A stretch of 64,000 bases of DNA from Branchiostoma lanceolatum (GCF_035083965.1 NC_089729.1:11767464-11831463); one strand, 5' to 3'. Shown: positions 32,758-47,200, counted from the first letter of the stretch. Numbers and translations: made by a program. Notes: generated by a model not told the origin, from the letters alone.

Positions 32758-35700
32758 ACCATAACAAGAAACGTGTGTGATGGAAAAAGTACTTTATTCT
32801 CCCAATGAATTGGGAATCAAATTTTACTCAAAACAGCATCAAAAACAACTTCATTACTTTTTGTTACTATTTCATCTTTCGTGCTTGTGTCTGCATGCGT
32901 TGACTTGCTGGATCAACACTGCAAGTCGTAGTTTTGCTGTTATGTGTTTTGTGGCTACAATTAGCTAAAGCTGATTCTGTTCCCTCCCTGACTTCTGTAC
33001 ATTCAAGACAACTTCTAACAACAGGAATATCCCTTATACAGGGCCTCACAACACTTTTCTAAATGTACACACTGGAAGCTTTGTGAACTCAAACAGCAAT
33101 TCCCAAGCATTACAGGAATTTTGTTGGGATGTTTAGGGCCAACTGTAACATGCAGCACTGACTATACATGTACTTGTATGTGGGAATTCCTAAATACACG
33201 TCACCTGTAAAAAAATACAACTTGGCGGCAAAGCCCGTACAATCAAAATATCCCTTTCCTATCAGTTTTCCTCCACTAAGTTGTACCAAGAACAGCTAAG
33301 ACCTGTCAATTTCATCCTACACAGGAAAGCAACACTGTCTAGGACCCTCCACAAATAACCCCTAACATTTACCCTTGCTTCCGTTAAGTACACATACATG
33401 TAGCTTGATAAGGAATGGTTTCTGCTTTGAGACTACGATTATAATGATAAGACTTACTAGCAAATACCTTTCATCTTCTCCCACTAAACAGCTGGTATAT
33501 GTTGAGAGTGAAGATGTAAAAACGTTATAACCCCCACAATGCAGTAAAATTGTATTAGTTTTTTTCAGAGACTATTCTATTAATTGATGGGCACTGCTGT
33601 ATATTATTACCCCATGGAGTTTGACAAAGAACTGATAATTACTCAAAAGGATCACCTTTGTACAATCGGTGATTTGTAGTAGCTCTATGATGTCAATCTT
33701 GTGGTGCGATGTGACTGATGACTACGCTGTGTTTCCCTCAGTGACCGTGAGGCTTGCTTCCATCTGTATTGAAACATGAAACAACACAGTGAGGGACATA
33801 TACATTGCAGCAGAAACTCCAGTCATAACTCTATGTGCACATCAACTGGGTCTTCAGTCTAAGGTCTAAATGATAGCCATATTCCTTGGGCCACAAACAG
33901 CTGCAGCTAGATTACACTATGAAATAAACATTTGAAAAATCAAATATAGGCAAAGTTTTGATGTAGCAAACCCTTGAGGGAAGACCAAGTTGCGCAGTAA
34001 AGAAATCAATGTAGAATTTCAAAACAACCAGTAAAGGACATCACTATATTGTACCATAAATTTCAAATGTAGGAAACTATTTTTTAGTTGCAAATGTATT
34101 CATTGAATATCTAGTAAACATAATGTATAATCAACACCAAGTTATATCAAACACATGAAAAAGCAAGTCTTCAGATATTGTGGAATTCCAAATTCTTTGA
34201 AAGTCCAGGTCCTGGTGAACTGACACTACAAATTCAGGAGTACTTGTTCGCTGCACGTACATGTACACAAGTCTAACCCAATCACCAATTTTCAGCACAA
34301 GAACTGGTGACAAAGAAATTGCTGCACATCCATGGCTTCATTCTGTTACAAGTCTGAATGCTGGAACATTGCTGTAAAGCTTGCCTTCACAAAGAATTCC
34401 GACTTTAGCCTACATCAACAAGTGGTCTGTGAATATCTACACTATGTTGGAGGGTAGACAACATAGGAGCAATAATCACAAAGAAGAAAATAATACAGTA
34501 AAGTGTACCTTTCTGCATTACCTGAGTATACTGGCATTTTGAGACTTTGTTACTACTACCCTTCCAGGTTCTCCGAATCGAAGGGCGCTCTAAGGCATCG
34601 AGCCTCCTCAATTGGGACATGGACTCTAGTTCGCAAGGATTTCAATTCACGCTTTTAGTAGTCAAGCAAGAGGAATGAAAAAGTTACAATGCTGATGCTG
34701 AAAGAAAAGTGTTCTTAAGAGTAATCGTTACCCAAACCTAATGATAATGCAACATCTCCTGTACATCTTAATATTTGCCCCCTTGTAACACTTCTTGTTT
34801 CTGTCCATAGAAAATACATGCAATACAGCTAGCACACAGATTCCAACTAAGAACTACCCCCTCTATACTATAGTGTTGCTGTTGAAATCACCTTATAACC
34901 CATCTTTTGACCAACTAGCACATCATGTGGCATTTAAAATGTAAACTGTGCCTTCTGTTGATGATCCAGCCGCTTCGCTTTGAAAAAATGAAACACGAGT
35001 GTAGGAGGTGTGAGCGACTACAAAATGGGAGGGCAGTGACTGACCATACTCTGGCATGTATCAAGTTAAAGCATGGAGAATGCATGTGCACTGATGCTGG
35101 CATAATACAGTAGATACAAACAGAACTTTAAGCCATTCTATTCTAGAGCTAGACAAACTGGCTTTGCTATGTTTTGGAGGTTCGGTGGGGTGGAATGGGC
35201 ATGCAATGTTCATACGAGTAAGGGGAGGGGTTGCACTGAGGTACATTGTATGTACGAAGGTTGAAGTGTTAGTGAAAAAGTTTTGATACATGTGTTGCAG
35301 TGCAAGCAAAAAGTGTTTGACATACATGTATAGGGAAAGGAGTATCTATCTGTTCAATAACGATTCATCTGGATCTTTACGTGTAGCACTGCAAGAAATT
35401 GCTAAAGGGGTCTTTACAATTACAAGTTTTCAAACTTAAGCCAAAGCCAATATGATAAGCCCCGGTCAATGAGCAAAGAATTAAGAATTTGTGTGTAAAG
35501 CAAACTTTGATGATGCTGTAGAATTCATTGTGGGGGAGTGCTGTGAAATGGTGGTACAGGGTTCCAAAGCTCAATACTAAACGTGAGCCCACAAGAGAGA
35601 TCACTGCACATGCACGTTCGTACTGGGCTTCATAAAGTACAAGCACCAGAAGAAAAAAATGACAGTAACGAGCTAGCAGACAGACAGCATGCACATGGGG

Positions 35701-35992
35701 TACCTCTCCTATATGCCACTTCTCAATTCTGTACTGGGAGCAGTGTAGGAGAAGTGTTGGTACCGCCGCGGTGAGGCTCCGGTCTCCACGCGTTCTCCTG
35801 TACTCCTGTAAAGGATTTCCTGGATGCAAAGAGTCGGCACATTCAAGCATACTTACTGTCCCATTTACACACTGTTGGCTGAGATAGGCTTGTTGTTGTT
35901 CTTGTTTGTTTGTTTGTTGTTGTAGTAAATAAAAAAATGAAATTAGCACCGAAAAGGACCGTAAACACTCACCGAATGAGAACTGAGGGGTC

Positions 35993-38900
35993 TCAGTTAT
36001 CAGGGTGAGTGTCACCTTCATTTGAGGCCTTGCTGTCCTGGTCGTTATCATCATCGGCAGAGTGGGCGTCCATCGCCTCCTCGCTGATCGCTTCTTTAGC
36101 GTGCACGTCCCGATCCTCTGGGTCCAGCGACCCCCGGGGGTCATTGGCAGTCTCTTCTTCGTTGATAGGATCCTCGAGCTCCTCCTTGGCTTGGTGGACA
36201 CCGGCTGGGACATACACAAAATGGGAAAAACTATGAGTTAGAGATGGAAACCACCTTTAGAAAGCTGTGCACGGAGTGACCAACACATGATCACAGTAGG
36301 GGGTCTGGAATCCTTTCCTAGAAAGTTCCAAAATTGGCCATGTTGATTTGATCATTTGGATGACATCCTCGCGCGTATCAATTTTCATCCAATACCATTC
36401 CCCCCAAAATAGTTTCCATGTAGACTTCATACTGAACTTTTTTGGCTAAACCTTTTTTTTTTCACGTTCGCATCAGTTTTGGGGATTCCAGAGGATATCA
36501 TCTATATAATCAAATCAACATGGCTTAAGAGATGAAAACAACCCCTATTAGCAATGGTGAATTTGTGAGCATAAAATCATGGCGAAAAAAACGTTGACTG
36601 GCTGCTTGACAACAAAACAAATTAAGTGAGTTAGATTAATGTTATTTTCTTTCTGATAGTGATTTTTTTGTTGTCTCAGACTCTCAGTCTTCGCATCGAG
36701 ACAACCAAGTTAGTCTGGATGTCACTAAGATTTTGCGCAGAGATTGGTCATCACAGACGAGATTAGAATAAACACTTGATGTAAAGTCACATTCAAGATT
36801 ACGTTAGAATGTGAAAAATGTTTGGTGCTAGACAGGAGTAATATGACGGACAGCTAGAAAAGTAACATTTGCAAGCAAATACATAATGTTTACCTTCACA
36901 CGGTCTAGCATTACAAACTACTGCTCTGCTTACTCTTACTAAAACACAGAGATATATACCGTGACCAGCCCCTCCAGCTTTGTCATGCTGGTTGCTACAT
37001 TATGTAATTGAACACAACAGGGTGTCTAATAGTTTACCAGTAACCATGGTGACAGCTGTCTGCTTCAGGTTGTTGACTTTATTCGTTTCGAACAGAAGAA
37101 ACAGAGCAAAACCAATGTTTCCCTTCTGTTAAGGTAAACACATAACCCTCTACACATCTCACAGAATTTATGTCTAGAGACAGTGACAGTTTCATCCCTG
37201 ACATCATTTAAAGACAAGATACTGTAGCCTTCATGTACTTAACGCTCACAGTACTCTCCCCCCATCACCTGAAACTGACAAGTCCCAACTAAACCACCCC
37301 CAGCATCAGCAGCCCCACCAGTGTGGCAGAACCTTCAACAATTTGAAGCTGGCCACCTATCTCCGAAGAAGAAGAAGAAGAAGTTTCCTTACCTTCCTCC
37401 TCCTCCTGTGAGCTGTGTTTGTCCTTGTCCCTGCTCTTGTCGCGACTTCTCCTGTCCTTGTCCCTGCTGCTTCTGTCCTTATCCTTACTGCTCCTGCCGC
37501 CCTCCCGACTGCGCGACCGGTGTCGGCTCCTGCTACGATCCCGGCTACGGCGCTTGCGGTCCCTACTCCTAGAGCGGCGTTCACGCTTCCTGTCTCGGTC
37601 CTTGCGATCCTGACTACGGGAGCTGCGTTTCCTGTAGAGGCAAGTCATTACATTATCAGTCATCTACGGTCTTTGCTTGTTTGAGCCTTTATGTATACAT
37701 AAGAAGCAGGACGCAATGGAATGCAGGACGCTTTTCATTGAGGTCATGAGGGAAGCGGTGAAGGTAAGACAAAATATAACAGAGATACGGATTACATTTA
37801 AGTCCTAATAAATCTATCAACATATAAAATTACATATACATGGCGTCAGTGTAGCACAGTGGTAAAGCATCCGGCTATGAACCAATAAGACCCAGGTTCA
37901 ATCCCCTGTGGAGTACCCAGACACGTCCGGACATGCACCCAGACGTTGTGCCCTTGGGAAAGGCACTTAACACACATTTCCCATGTCCTAAGCCCAGCAG
38001 TAGGGTTTGGGTTGGCGTTAGGAAGGGCATCCAGCCGTAAAAACTCTTGCTACAAAAAAGGACTTGCACTTGATGAGGAGTTCTGGGGCTTCCCCATCCA
38101 TGTGCAAGCACGTCTAACCCCCAGATGATGGGGAACAAAAGACGTTAAATTGGATAGAGAGAGAGAGAGACATGGTACAAAACACATAGTAGCACGAAAG
38201 CTGGTTCATGGTTTGTGTTTTCATTTTGGTTGTTTCTGTTGCTTTAAGCTGATGTGTTATGCCAAAGTGCTGCTTGCTGTCTATACAGATATCACCACAT
38301 GCGCACAGATGACAAAAACAGGTACTTCGCAAGAAATAACAACACCTCTCACCTATCCTTGTCTTTACTACGACTTCTACTGCGGTGACGTCCAGATCTT
38401 TCCTTGCTGCGAGATCTCCGGCTTCGCTTGGAGCGTTCCCGCGAGCGCGACCTTCTGCTCCCTGAGCCCGAACGACGCCCCTTGGAGCGGGAACGGCTTC
38501 TCTTTTTCCTCCTCTCCTCCCGTTCTCGCTCTCTCTCCTTCTCCAGCTCTTTCTCCTTCTCTTCCCTCTCCTTGCGTCTCCTTTCCCGTTCCTTCTCCCG
38601 TTCTTCTCTCTCCTTTTCCAGCTCTTTTTCACGGTCCTCTCTCTCCTTCTGGCGCTTCTGTTCCCGCTCTGGATCTACTGGAACTCCCCTAACTGTTTTC
38701 TGGATGAGAAAGAACAGCTGCATTACAACTTGACTTTGGGGTATATCTAGCACAGTATAGGTTCGAAAATAGTAGGCCTTTCAATTTCAAGTGTAGCATC
38801 CCTTTAACAACAGAAGCTATGGCTTGCTTGTGAGTCAGATTAATGTTTTTTTTTTCTGATTGTGATTTTTTTTTGTCTCAGACTCTCAGTCTTCACATCG

Positions 38901-41900
38901 AGACACCCAAGTTAATCTGGATGTCGCTAAGATTTTGCGCAGAGATTGGTCATCACAGACGAGATTGGAATTAATGGTGATGTAAAGTCACAATGAAGGT
39001 TACATTACAATGTCAGAAACACAGCAAAATATTCTACTTTTCTCAACAACAAAGTTCTTTAACAAAATGTAGTACAAGTACAGGGGTAGACAAGGCCATT
39101 GGCCCAATTGCCCTTGGGCAGGTGAAAGTACCAATCGAGCAAGCGCATGCCCTCCTGTACTTGCCTGAGCACTGATTTTACCACGAGTCTTATGTTTTCA
39201 TGGATAGTGGGTAAATATTGGTCTACAAGTCCTATCTCCTTGGTATTGTAGTTAAAACATTGTAACATGGTTTAAGGTGCTTCTTTTACTGAAAAAAAAA
39301 GATTTCCATGCTGCATATTATCACATAGAAATACATGTACAATAATTACATTTCAGCCCAGGGAAAAGTTTGCTTGGGCCAGTAGTTTTTTTACGTACTT
39401 GCCCTATGGGGCAAGTGGATGAACTTTTCAACCCTGCATGTAACTAGTATGCAAGCCGTCTTCATCAACAAGAGAAGCTATTTTATGTACCACATTTTTC
39501 TGTTGGCAATTATTCTAAACCAAGACTATGTCTTTCCTTTCACAGCAAACAACTGATTACAACAATGTCACTTTAACAGCAGCTTGCTTGAGAAATAAAC
39601 TGTTTGCTTACAGCTTTTAATTCTTCGATGGTGGCCTTGATCTTGGCATAGCCCATGTGTTGTTTCCCCATGAGATGGTCGTCCACACGGGACTGGGCAT
39701 CCCCCACGATGAGGAAAGCACCACACGTCTCACACACTTCCATCTGTTTCTCCTGTGCTGTCATACTGTCGATGCTCTGGGGATTACAGAGAGAGAGGAG
39801 AGTTATTCCATTCAAGTGCATCTGCACAGCAAGTAATGTATATATGTTATAGTAGAGACTGGAATTCAGGACAATCTGGAATTTTCCTAGTACTGATTGG
39901 AATTTTACTATTGTGATTTGTATATTACTATTATTAGTAATAGTATTGCTTTCTGCTCCTGTATAAATAGCCATTTCCATAAAAACTAACGACTGTCACA
40001 CATATACAACTAACCAGGCTTTTTCTTTTTGCCTCTTTACTAATGTTTCAAGTTATATGTTACATCCATGTGCTCAATTAAAGCCTGCTTCAAGCTTAAG
40101 GTAATGCCATGAAAAAGATCCTACATTGCTCCCTTCATTGAATTTGAAGACATGAACATACATCAATCTTTTGTGGTGATACTATCATAGAAACCGGGAG
40201 TAAAGCATGACTTGATAATGTACTTACAGATTTGTTAGCTTGTCGTAGCTGTTCTCTCTCCTCCTTGAGCTGATCACACAGCTTCATCACTCCCTGGGCC
40301 TCCTCCACCTTCCCTTCACAACCCAGCTGTTCCACCTTCAGAGGAAACAACAATGTCAACTTTCTTCTTATGTTCAAAATAATAATAGTAATAAATAATG
40401 AAAGACTTGAACAACTCTGTTTCTGTTACCTATTTGAGCATCTGGAAGAAATCATCCTACCTGGCTGAAAGGATCTACTCTACTCTTTGTATTTGACTCA
40501 GTCATAAAACAAAGCCTGCCTTAATTGTAAGCAAATTTACTGTTAATATTTTTCAATCTCTGACTCAACCTTTAAGTCTAATGCATCTAAAGTAATTATA
40601 TATAAGATCATATTGGAGAACTTAAACTTTAATCCAACACAAGAATTAACTCACCATGAATGTATAAAAGATCATATCAAGTTTACAAACCTGTTCCAAT
40701 AGTCCATTTATACGATCAGTTAAAATCTGGATCTTCTCTTCGTTCTTGATGATTCCTCCACCGCTCTGCTTTCAAGTGATGAAAAGAAGAAATTTCATTA
40801 CAAAATGACATTGTACAGCTGTACACCTTAGACTTTTTATATTGCCTTTTTACCAGTATTTTTCTAACCTTAATCTAGTCTTATCCTACATTTGAGGGTT
40901 TTCCAGTATTCTTAACATTGTAGTAAAGTTTCAATTCTTTTCCAGGGTATTTTGATAGATAGCTAGACAGAAGGCATTAACATATCTTTAATACTGCTAC
41001 TGCCGCTGATCATGTGCATGTACATTTACAATGAGTCTCTAAGCACAATATCTTCATCCTTTCCAAACAAGTCTTGCCCTTTGATGTGATGTCCTGGTGA
41101 TGAGTGATGTGTACCTAAACCCTGGACCTGAACTTGTAAAAACTTACAGGGTCAAGTACAAAAAAACTAAATGTCTTGAAACAAGTCTCTCCCTTATATT
41201 CTCCTTTTTGTTCTAAACCACGTCTTAAGTTAAAACCACCTTGAACCTGAACCTCTGGACTTGAACCCAGACCTGAACTCAAGTTTAGGTACACAATACT
41301 GGTGATGAAATACTAACAGCGACTTGTGCTTGCTGTTCGCTAAGGGCGAGGCGGGCGTGGCCCCTCCTGATGCGGCGCTCCACATCCGCCATGCAGCTCT
41401 GCAGGTAGCGCAGGAAGTCTTCCTCATACCCCATCCGCTGGAACCGTGAACTACCTCTGTACCTGTACAGCAAGAAAAAAAAACTGATTGCAGCTGCAGG
41501 GTGTTCAGATCACTGCAGCAGCAGAACACAGTGGACTGACACTACAGAAAGAAGTAAACACACATTGCGCAAGAGTACTAAGACAATACAAACTTCAAGA
41601 AACATTTCCTGGATCCTTGTATTTTTTTGCTGGAAGTTGTTTCTACAGGTACATTTTCAGAGGAATTAATTAAAACTTGTGCACTCTTTTGGGCCTCACA
41701 ACCTTACATAACTGACTTACTAATACATACATATAAGTATTATTAAAACATACCATTGCGAGTTTCCAAATACAGCACTGATTATGGTCAATATACAGGT
41801 GCTATTGTCATTCCTGTGGGTGATTTGGTTTCATCATAAAATAATTGTTTCCATATAAAAGTACATGTCAAAAAGGAACTGGATGGCTCTTCCATTGGGA

Positions 41901-43237
41901 CATGTTTGTTTTCCCTTCTTTTCGTTCCAACTTACCCATCTCTGAGCGCGTCGTCATGAATCTTGTCACAAGGCCCCAGGTCTGAGCGTGTGTTGGTGAA
42001 CAACTCTGATGGGCAGAAACTGCATAGGAAGTGCTTACAGACCTGCAGAAACAAATCATCAAATACATCCATCAAGGTTGGACCTCCAGGTAATAAGATA
42101 CACCAAATAAAAGGGGATAAATAATGACCATGATTTGGGGTTAATTTTTTCCAAACTAATATCCAGTTGCTTTGAGTACCTGTTATTTTGCGTAGATGAG
42201 CAAATATTTTTTTTCAAAAAGTATACCATGGAGATTGAGACAGTTAAATGAAAGTATCAATATTGTATTGACTTTTCTGATAACAATAGTCTAGGTGAAC
42301 AACGTCTTTTGTAGTTGCCACTGGTATTTGTGCCTCAAACCAAACAAGATTATGCACTTGTTTCATACATGTTTGTGGCTAATACTGTGTGCAATATTTT
42401 GATTACAACTTAAATTTCAATTAATTTATACCGCTCAGTTTAACAGAACAGCTAGTGACTAATTTACATGGGGCATTCTAAACTTGAGCACCATGTAAAA
42501 AAAAAAAGAGTGCGAATCATTGAAGTAGCGATTGATGGAAGATTTCTACTATCTAAAACATTTTGTTCGTATGTGTTTTATTTTGACCACCAAAAACAAT
42601 GGCCTCGGCTCACGTGATCAAGATAACTGTCTTATCGGTTTACCAAGTTGCTTTAGTCTTTCGAGCCAAATATTGAAAAAAGCTTTTCCCGATTATCATT
42701 GACCTCAAGTCCAAAAATTATTACCCACGAGAACTGACCCGTAAGTATGACTAAGCTGACGTTAATAAATTATTTACTACGATATTTTTTTCAGGAATGG
42801 AGTGGGAGGGGGGCTGGTGGCGTCACAGACAAAACGCATGCGTTTGGGATGGGAAAATATTTACCAAAAGACAACACAAAAGAAGGGCGAAAATTTCTGT
42901 TATAGCTTCAAAAAGAAAGGCTCAAATGACTATCGTGCCATGTGGGTCTCCTTAATCAAGATATGGACCCATAAATGGAGCGCTGATGTCAAACGCTCGC
43001 ATGAAAAAGAAACATGCAAAATTTTCACAAAAATGGCGGACGTTTTGTCCTGACGCCAGCTTCTAAAGTCCTCGATATCTCCGCAACAACGCAAAGTATC
43101 CCGCCGAAACTTCCCCAGAGTAGCACGGTTACCTTCTCATCACTCCAGTGTATGTCCTCCTTCTTCTCGTTGGGCGCGAGGTTGCGGTCTCGCCCCATCA
43201 GCTCGTCCAGCATCTGAGCCATGAAAGACGCCGACAT
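35993..43237 (-). CDS. LUC7L3: LUC7-like protein 3, U1 snRNP-associated splicing factor, 9 coding exons, 501 aa
   Basis: Exons in transcription order: 43237-43133, 42042-41936, 41462-41318, 40768-40691, 40335-40228, 39776-39612, 38699-38353, 37631-37393, 36204-35993. Sum 1506 nt, phases all fit, stop TGA. The start MSASFMAQMLDELMGRDRN matches the family's LLDELMGRDRNLAP opening. A first zinc finger lies in residues 37-64 (Cys 37, 42, 45, 60 and His 64 available), followed by EDFLRYLQ and VERRIRRGHARLALS, a coiled segment with KVEEAQGVMKL, and a second zinc finger, C196-C199-H215-H221, in the near-invariant CGAFLIVGDAQSRVDDHLMG block. Residues 237-430 are Arg/Glu- then Arg/Ser-rich, and the tail is acidic. 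LUC7 proteins bind U1 snRNP and influence 5' splice-site choice in the nucleus. Head to head with ANKRD40. Confidence 0.95.
36625..36815. repeat. Intronic repeat, copy 1 (LUC7L3 intron 8)
   Basis: A block of about 185 bp with GTCTCAGACTCTCAGTCTTC, GATTTTGCGCAGAGATTGGT and CATCACAGACGAGATTAGAA recurs in direct orientation at 38833-39015 in the preceding intron. It holds a short internal inverted pair around AGTCTTCGCATCGAGACA. Confidence 0.8.
37838..38172 (+). mobile_element. tRNA-derived SINE (LUC7L3 intron 7)
   Basis: The head resembles a tRNA: A-box-like TGTAGCACAGTGGTAAAGC and B-box-like GGTTCAATCCC at about 37893. The body contains GTGCCCTTGGGAAAGGCACT, and the tail is a GA repeat at 38155-38169. 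A second member lies at 45870-46010 in opposite orientation. It is on the plus strand, antisense to the LUC7L3 transcript. Confidence 0.75.
38833..39015. repeat. Intronic repeat, copy 2 (LUC7L3 intron 6)
   Basis: Direct, diverged copy of 36625-36815; shares GATTTTGCGCAGAGATTGGT and ATCACAGACGAGATT. Confidence 0.8.
42065..42180 (+). repeat. Member of a short dispersed repeat family
   Basis: GGACCTCCAGGTAATAAGATACACCA followed about 75 bp later by CCAAACTAATATCCAGTTGC. The same two modules occur at 50448-50555 and 55408-55475. It is intronic, upstream of LUC7L3 exon 2. Confidence 0.45.
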
Positions 43238-44282
43238 CTTGCAGGTTCGTGCTCGTCTCGTCTGACCTTCCCAACATGCACCGCGCGCCTGGAAAATTCC
43301 GCGGGCAAATCGTCATCTCAAAGCAGATGTTGGGAGGTAGATTTGTCACGTCCTTGCTCATTTTTTCATACGACAATCATGCGATGTGAAATCTGAACAA
43401 TAACAGAGGATTGACAGCTAATAACACGTGTTGATGTCTTACTGACGTCAATAGTTGAGGAAAGGTCCTTCGTTTTTGGACACCTTTTGGTAATACAGTT
43501 TTCCCCCTGATCGCCAGATGACGCAACGGTTTGAATGTTCCACCCCTTTGTCGTAATGGAAGAGTTCATTGACCTTTAACCCACAGCTGTAGACCAAGAC
43601 CACGTACACAGAGCCGGGTAGGAAATTATGATATTCCACTTTAATAACTGCATTTTCACGCCAAAATATCAACTTAATCTTATAATGCAGACTTGATATT
43701 TAGTGCATGCATATGTGATGATATGCTGAAGGCTCTTTAAATTAGAAAACTGCAACAAGAAGACTAAGCTGCTGTTATATGCATCAATCATGATATTTCT
43801 TTGAGGAGATCATACACCTGTGCAGAATATTTCAGATAAATATTTTGGTCTTGAAATTTCCAAGAACCAACACTGAGATCTTTGCATTTTTCGGTATGAT
43901 GGTCAGTTTTTTTAATCTTTTATTATCTTAATTTTTTAAAAAATTTTTTTACGAGTTTACACAGTGCCTACTAGTACACTTCGCTTCTTGGCACTGAACT
44001 AACACTTTTGTTTATCAATTGCACCATCAAAAAAGGTATTATGCATCACAACAATAGAGAATGCTGCGTTACCTTTGTCATTCCTATGTGTGATGTAGTC
44101 AGTTTTCATCTACTAGAATGTGTATCTATATTATATATGTTACCTGTATAATTGCCCTTCGGCATAACACACCAGCTTCTTCGCAGGCTCTTGGTGTAGC
44201 AGCAGCAGCTGATTATATTACGCTGAATGGCCTGCAACACCTGTTCTTCTTTAAAGCAAGTTGTTTGTCTGTAACAGAAGGG
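43238..44282. promoter_or_regulatory. Shared promoter region of LUC7L3 and ANKRD40
   Basis: The two start codons are 1045 bp apart and diverge. No TATA box is evident near either. Just inside LUC7L3 intron 1, at 43030-43040, is AAAATGGCGGAC (a YY1-like word) and at about 43099 TCCCGCCGAAA, the complement of an E2F-like site. ANKRD40 probably has an upstream noncoding exon, because its ATG follows an acceptor (CTGTAACAG, to 44277). Transcription starts cannot be placed exactly. Confidence 0.5.
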
Positions 44283-47200
44283 ATGGACCCAGGGAAAGAG
44301 AAGGAGGAGCGTCTGCGTGAAGCTGCGTGTGTGGGGGATGAGGACACGCTGTGCAGCCTGCTGTCCAGTGGGGTCGGTGTCAACTCTCAGAACCCTGTCA
44401 ACGGATGGTAATGACATCAATACAAGCATTATTAGTTCATGTACAGTCAAACCTGATCAGCAACCACTCAAGGAACTGAGGTATAATGCGTTGCTGAGGA
44501 CAGGGTGGGGTTATCTATGTAAAAACTGACGGGACTGTTTTAAAATGGTAGTTCGCTGCACCAGGTGGTTGCCCAACCAGGTTTGACTGTATCTGTACTA
44601 GTATTTGTAGAGCCTATATAACCACCATTTTGCATAAAGCACCAACTTGTCAGACAGGCAAGCTGTGATGGAGCAGGTAGAAGTTCTGACATTATGCCTA
44701 CTAGTAGAGCCTTCATTTGCACCATGTTTACTTTGTGCACATTCTTAGATGCAGCCCTCATGATCAAGTAATCACATGTACATTACCTCAGGTACAAGAG
44801 TTGACAACTGTTGGCAAAGAATATAGCTGGAAGCTGAATACAGATAAATCAACAATATGGCATGCTTTAGTTAGATCATAGTTAAATCCTCGTCCCAGCT
44901 CCAATTGTACTTTTTCTCCATTTCAGCGTTCCAGGTATCAGCACAAAGTACAACCAGACATCCCATTTTGTTAGTTATGCCTGTAGTGTTTATGCAGTCC
45001 ACACATGATATCACTGAAAATGTTCTTGTGTTTTCCTGTCCTACCTTGAAGGAGTCCTCTCCACTGGGCGGTCAAACGCGGCCATAAGAACATCGTCTCC
45101 CGCCTGCTGACCGCTGGAGCTGACCCGGCCCTACAGACCAGCCAGGGACAGGTGCCGGCCCAGCTGACCGACTCAGTGGACATCAGGAGTCTGTTGGGAG
45201 GTGGGTGCTTTGTTTGTATTGGAATTACACATTTAAGAGCTTATGCTCCACAGACTAGGAACGGAGAGGAAAGATCTCAGCTTTTTCCAGTCTTATTCTA
45301 CAAGGAGTCTTTCGAAACAGGCCAAGGATCTGTATTTCAGGCAAGCATTGTCATGCAAATTAAGACAAAAAAAAATGTTACACAGACCTTTGACATCAGG
45401 ATAATGCTTCAACCTTAGCAATGATAAATGTAATATACTGAAAATTTCCATTCATGTTTTTCTTCCAGCATCACCAGATGAGTCCCCACCCAAAACAGAG
45501 CCACTACCCATCACACCAAACTACATGGCCAACCCACCCTTCCCCTACGGCAAACAGGAACAGGGACCCCTATCTGCAGTAAACGGTAGTGCAGCTGGGG
45601 ACAGAACAGCTATGGCACAGCCATTCTCTCATGTATCAGGGAGGAAGCAGTATACACCACCTGTAGATCAAGGTACAAGCTCTCTAGCATTGTGTACCAT
45701 AGATTAATACTATACTATACTTATCTCTATATACTATACTGAATGAATACTAATTGTACAGTTCTTGGTGGCAAATGTGTTAGAAGTTGGCACATCGGAA
45801 ACCAAATCCGTTGTGTCTTTTGGCACACTTATAGACAGATTAGCTGGAGAGGTCCAGTGGGTGTCACTCCACCGTCATGGTAGGAATATGGTGTTAAGTG
45901 CCTTTCCCAAGGGCACGATGTTGGGGCATAGTGAGCATCGAACCCGGGACCTATTGGTTCTGAGGCCAATGCTCTTACCGTTGCACCACACTGACGCCGA
46001 GTGTGTGTACCATACATGCAAGTTATATATGGCCTTCTCGGACAGTATTTTATACCATTATGGTAAAACCCTAAAATTCACACCAGCCCTACAGCATCGG
46101 ATAAGCAGTCCTATACAATGTACATGTACTACAGTTATAGCCACAAAAAGGCTATAGGTCTACCTTTAGATGCCCTTACTTACATGCTTATCTGAAAGTC
46201 AATAAAGAAATATGTTTTTCTTAAATTTTAGCTTATGTTTCACCAGAGCTTGTGCTGAAGGTGAGAGTGGCCAACCCCATGCAGATGGAGAACGACTTTA
46301 TCGAGATTGAGATGGACCGGTCCAAGCTGACCTTCCGCGACCTGCTGGCCGCGTGCTGTCGTGAGCTCCAGGTGCAGCCGGAGAAGGTGCAGAAAATCCG
46401 CAAGCTGCCCAACACCATGCTCAGGAAGGTAACAGGCGTGGGTGTTTTTCATAATGTACAGGGACATTTAGGCATAGAAGTGGGCAACCTCAAGCCAACC
46501 ATACACACTCACCCCGCATCTTCAGAAAAGACGCTGTAGCCGCATGTTCCTGTTTAGAACTTTATTCAACCCCTCATCCAGTTTGGCCTTGTGTGTGGCT
46601 TTTTCGATGGTTAGGCTCAAAACAGGGATATTTAATTTGAAACAAACATGTTATCAGTACTTCAAAATACAAGCTTTGTTGTTGTTTTGTTTGCCATGTA
46701 TTGTCAAAGTTACTGTATCTGATTTTTTATTGAAGTACTCTCACCTCTCAAATAGAAGTACCCCCTGGAATAGAAGTACCCCCCGGAGAAATTTTCAAAA
46801 TGTAATATAAGTACCCCCTGGAATAAAAGTACCCCCCGGAAAATTTCAAAAATCGACAGTGGAGGCTAGGTAAACTGTGTCCATACATGTACAACTGTCA
46901 CTGTCAGAGGGAAATAAGATAATAAGCAGGTAGGTAACTTATATTTAGTCAATTATGCCATACCTATTAAGTATATAGATATTGAACAGAATAACTGTCC
47001 ATAGCTTGTTCAAATCATGATGATCTTCCTCGCCTCTTCGTAAAATATAATAGTAATATTGAAAAATTGGGCATAGGTTCCCCGCTATGACCCCTAACCG
47101 GGGGCCACGGTGCTTTCAAATTCAACAAGTGAAAATGTACATGATACATGTTTTTTCTACTTGGAACTTGAAGCAAGTGATCAAAGAAAATTGTTATATC

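Larger units (their letters stand above)
32297..35992 (-). other. Probable long 3' UTR or downstream flank of LUC7L3
   Basis: No recognisable coding exon. AT-rich with a CA microsatellite at about 32697-32757. The position, directly behind the LUC7L3 stop codon at 35993-35995, suggests UTR, but a 3.7-kb UTR would be long. The minus frame at 35377-36219 runs through the last exon in a different frame and is not real. Confidence 0.35.

Noticed and set aside
35377-36219. 280-aa minus-strand ORF
   Set aside because: It reads LUC7L3's last exon in the wrong frame and continues into the 3' flank; the exon's phase demands the other frame.
37289-38753. Several RS/RE-like and Ser/Leu-rich ORFs on both strands
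   Set aside because: They are shadow frames or read-throughs of LUC7L3 exons 7 and 8; only the phase-compatible segments are real.
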